The notes under the pieces were generated by a model. It was not told where the DNA came from. It saw nothing but the letters and a program-made list of their open reading frames with translations, and did not search any database. 13,696 nt of DNA from DATJWY01 sp035500775 (lineage in GTDB: Bacteria; Pseudomonadota; Alphaproteobacteria; Acetobacterales; Acetobacteraceae), in assembly GCA_035500775.1 (NCBI GenBank), contig DATJWY010000138.1, positions 1 to 13,696 of the forward strand. The letters are read 5' to 3'. Within the stretch, counting starts at the first letter, position 1. The number at the start of each line of letters is the position of its first letter. A program made the translations under genes and the position numbers. This document shows, piece after piece, positions 13,297 through 13,696 of the stretch.

Positions 13297-13696
13297 CTAA
13301 ATTTGACGCTGTCCCGTCCTTTCAGCGAGCAATGCAAGCGCCTTAGCCTGGTTGGCTCGACAGCCGTCCGTATAGTAATCCGCCTGTGCTGGCACGAAGA
13401 CGGTGAGAGCGGCATCATAAGCGGCGACCGCCTCCTCCAGCCGCGCCGTGCCGCTCTCGCGTTCCCCAAGCGTCGAAAGCGCGGTGCCGAGGTTGTTCTG
13501 CGTCATCGCCCAGTCGAGCGGCACAAGCTCGCGCGTCCTTTCCTGCAGCGCGTCGCGGTAGGCCTCGACCGCCTCCTCCAGCCGCGCCGTGCCGCTCTCG
13601 CGTTCCCCAAGCGTCGAAAGCGCGTTGCCGAGGTTGTTCTGCGTCATCGCCCAGGCGAGCGGCACGCGCTCGCGCGTCCTTTCCTGCAGCGCGTCA
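13297..13696 (-). CDS. Tetratricopeptide repeat protein, C-terminal part (cut by window edge)
   Basis: This is the C-terminal part of a protein that runs off the right edge; about 132 residues are visible. It consists of TPR units of 47 residues with the pattern WAMTQNNLG.ALSTLGERESG...LEEAV.AYR.AL.ER. Two near-full units are seen. A diverged last unit ends AAYDAALTVFVPAQADYYTDGCRANQAKALALLAERTG and then stops (TAG 13299-13297). TPRs of this kind form protein-binding superhelices. The function is unknown and no catalytic domain is visible. It is read in the same direction as ccmC, with repeat R7 between. An internal ATG at 13665 lies inside a TPR unit and is unlikely to be the start. Confidence 0.85.
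   Translation of the reverse strand, partial: DALQERTRERVPLAWAMTQNNLGNALSTLGERESGTARLEEAVEAYRDALQERTRELVPLDWAMTQNNLGTALSTLGERESGTARLEEAVAAYDAALTVFVPAQADYYTDGCRANQAKALALLAERTGQRQI
13431..13696 (-). repeat. 141-base tandem repeat within the TPR gene
   Basis: The sequence beginning cctcctccagccgcgccgtg at 13431 recurs at 13572, exactly 141 bases (47 codons) later. It is nearly identical up to the window edge, with about five differences over 125 bases. The period is a multiple of three, so gain or loss of units keeps the frame. More units probably lie beyond the edge. Confidence 0.85.

Noticed and set aside
13431..13696. CRISPR-like direct repeat
   Set aside because: The 141-base units are contiguous, in frame and encode TPRs; there are no spacers.

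Overview
The window is GC-rich DNA packed with short-overlap operons. It most likely comes from an alphaproteobacterium of the Acetobacteraceae or a close relative. That placement is inferred from three things: base composition, the cytochrome c maturation gene order, and a dense family of GC-rich palindromic intergenic repeats (core like 'ggggtccaggggc...gcccctgg'). No RNA gene, CRISPR array, integrase or transposase was found.

Left part (1-6784, + strand). A lone OppF/DppF-type peptide-transporter ATPase (136-1080) is followed by a 238-base regulatory gap. That gap carries a good sigma-54-like -24/-12 match and two palindromes. Next comes a complete putrescine/4-aminobutyraldehyde-type locus: aldehyde dehydrogenase patD (1319-2746), ATPase ydcT (2746-3804), periplasmic binding protein ydcS (3801-4943), and permeases ydcU (5149-6000) and ydcV (6005-6784). 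The proteins match the Escherichia coli ydcSTUV-patD products, but the order is different. A composite palindromic repeat sits between the binding-protein gene and the permease genes. The ABC system would import the substrate, and PatD would oxidise the aldehyde formed after transamination.

Middle (6785-7611). A small DOPA 4,5-dioxygenase-family protein (6891-7328, +) faces a DUF1674/SDHAF4-like succinate dehydrogenase assembly factor (7396-7611, -). A repeat separates them.

Right part (7396-13124, - strand). This is a System I cytochrome c maturation operon read leftwards: ccmC, ccmD, ccmE, ccmF, ccmG, ccmH, ccmI and then the DUF1674 gene, mostly joined by 4-base start/stop overlaps. CcmC, D and E handle heme delivery. 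CcmF, H and I form the heme ligation module. CcmG is the thiol reductant. ccmA and ccmB are not in the window. At the right edge a TPR protein runs off the window; it is built from near-identical 141-base units.

The most notable observation is that a copy of the palindromic repeat lies inside the 5' end of ccmH. The best start for ccmH is a GTG that overlaps the ccmG stop (GTGA) and has a GGAG ribosome binding site. From this start the repeat is translated in frame as the N-terminal part of the CcmH signal peptide, much as Rickettsia palindromic elements are translated inside genes. Across the copies the hairpin arms vary in a compensatory way, so the folded structure itself appears to be maintained.
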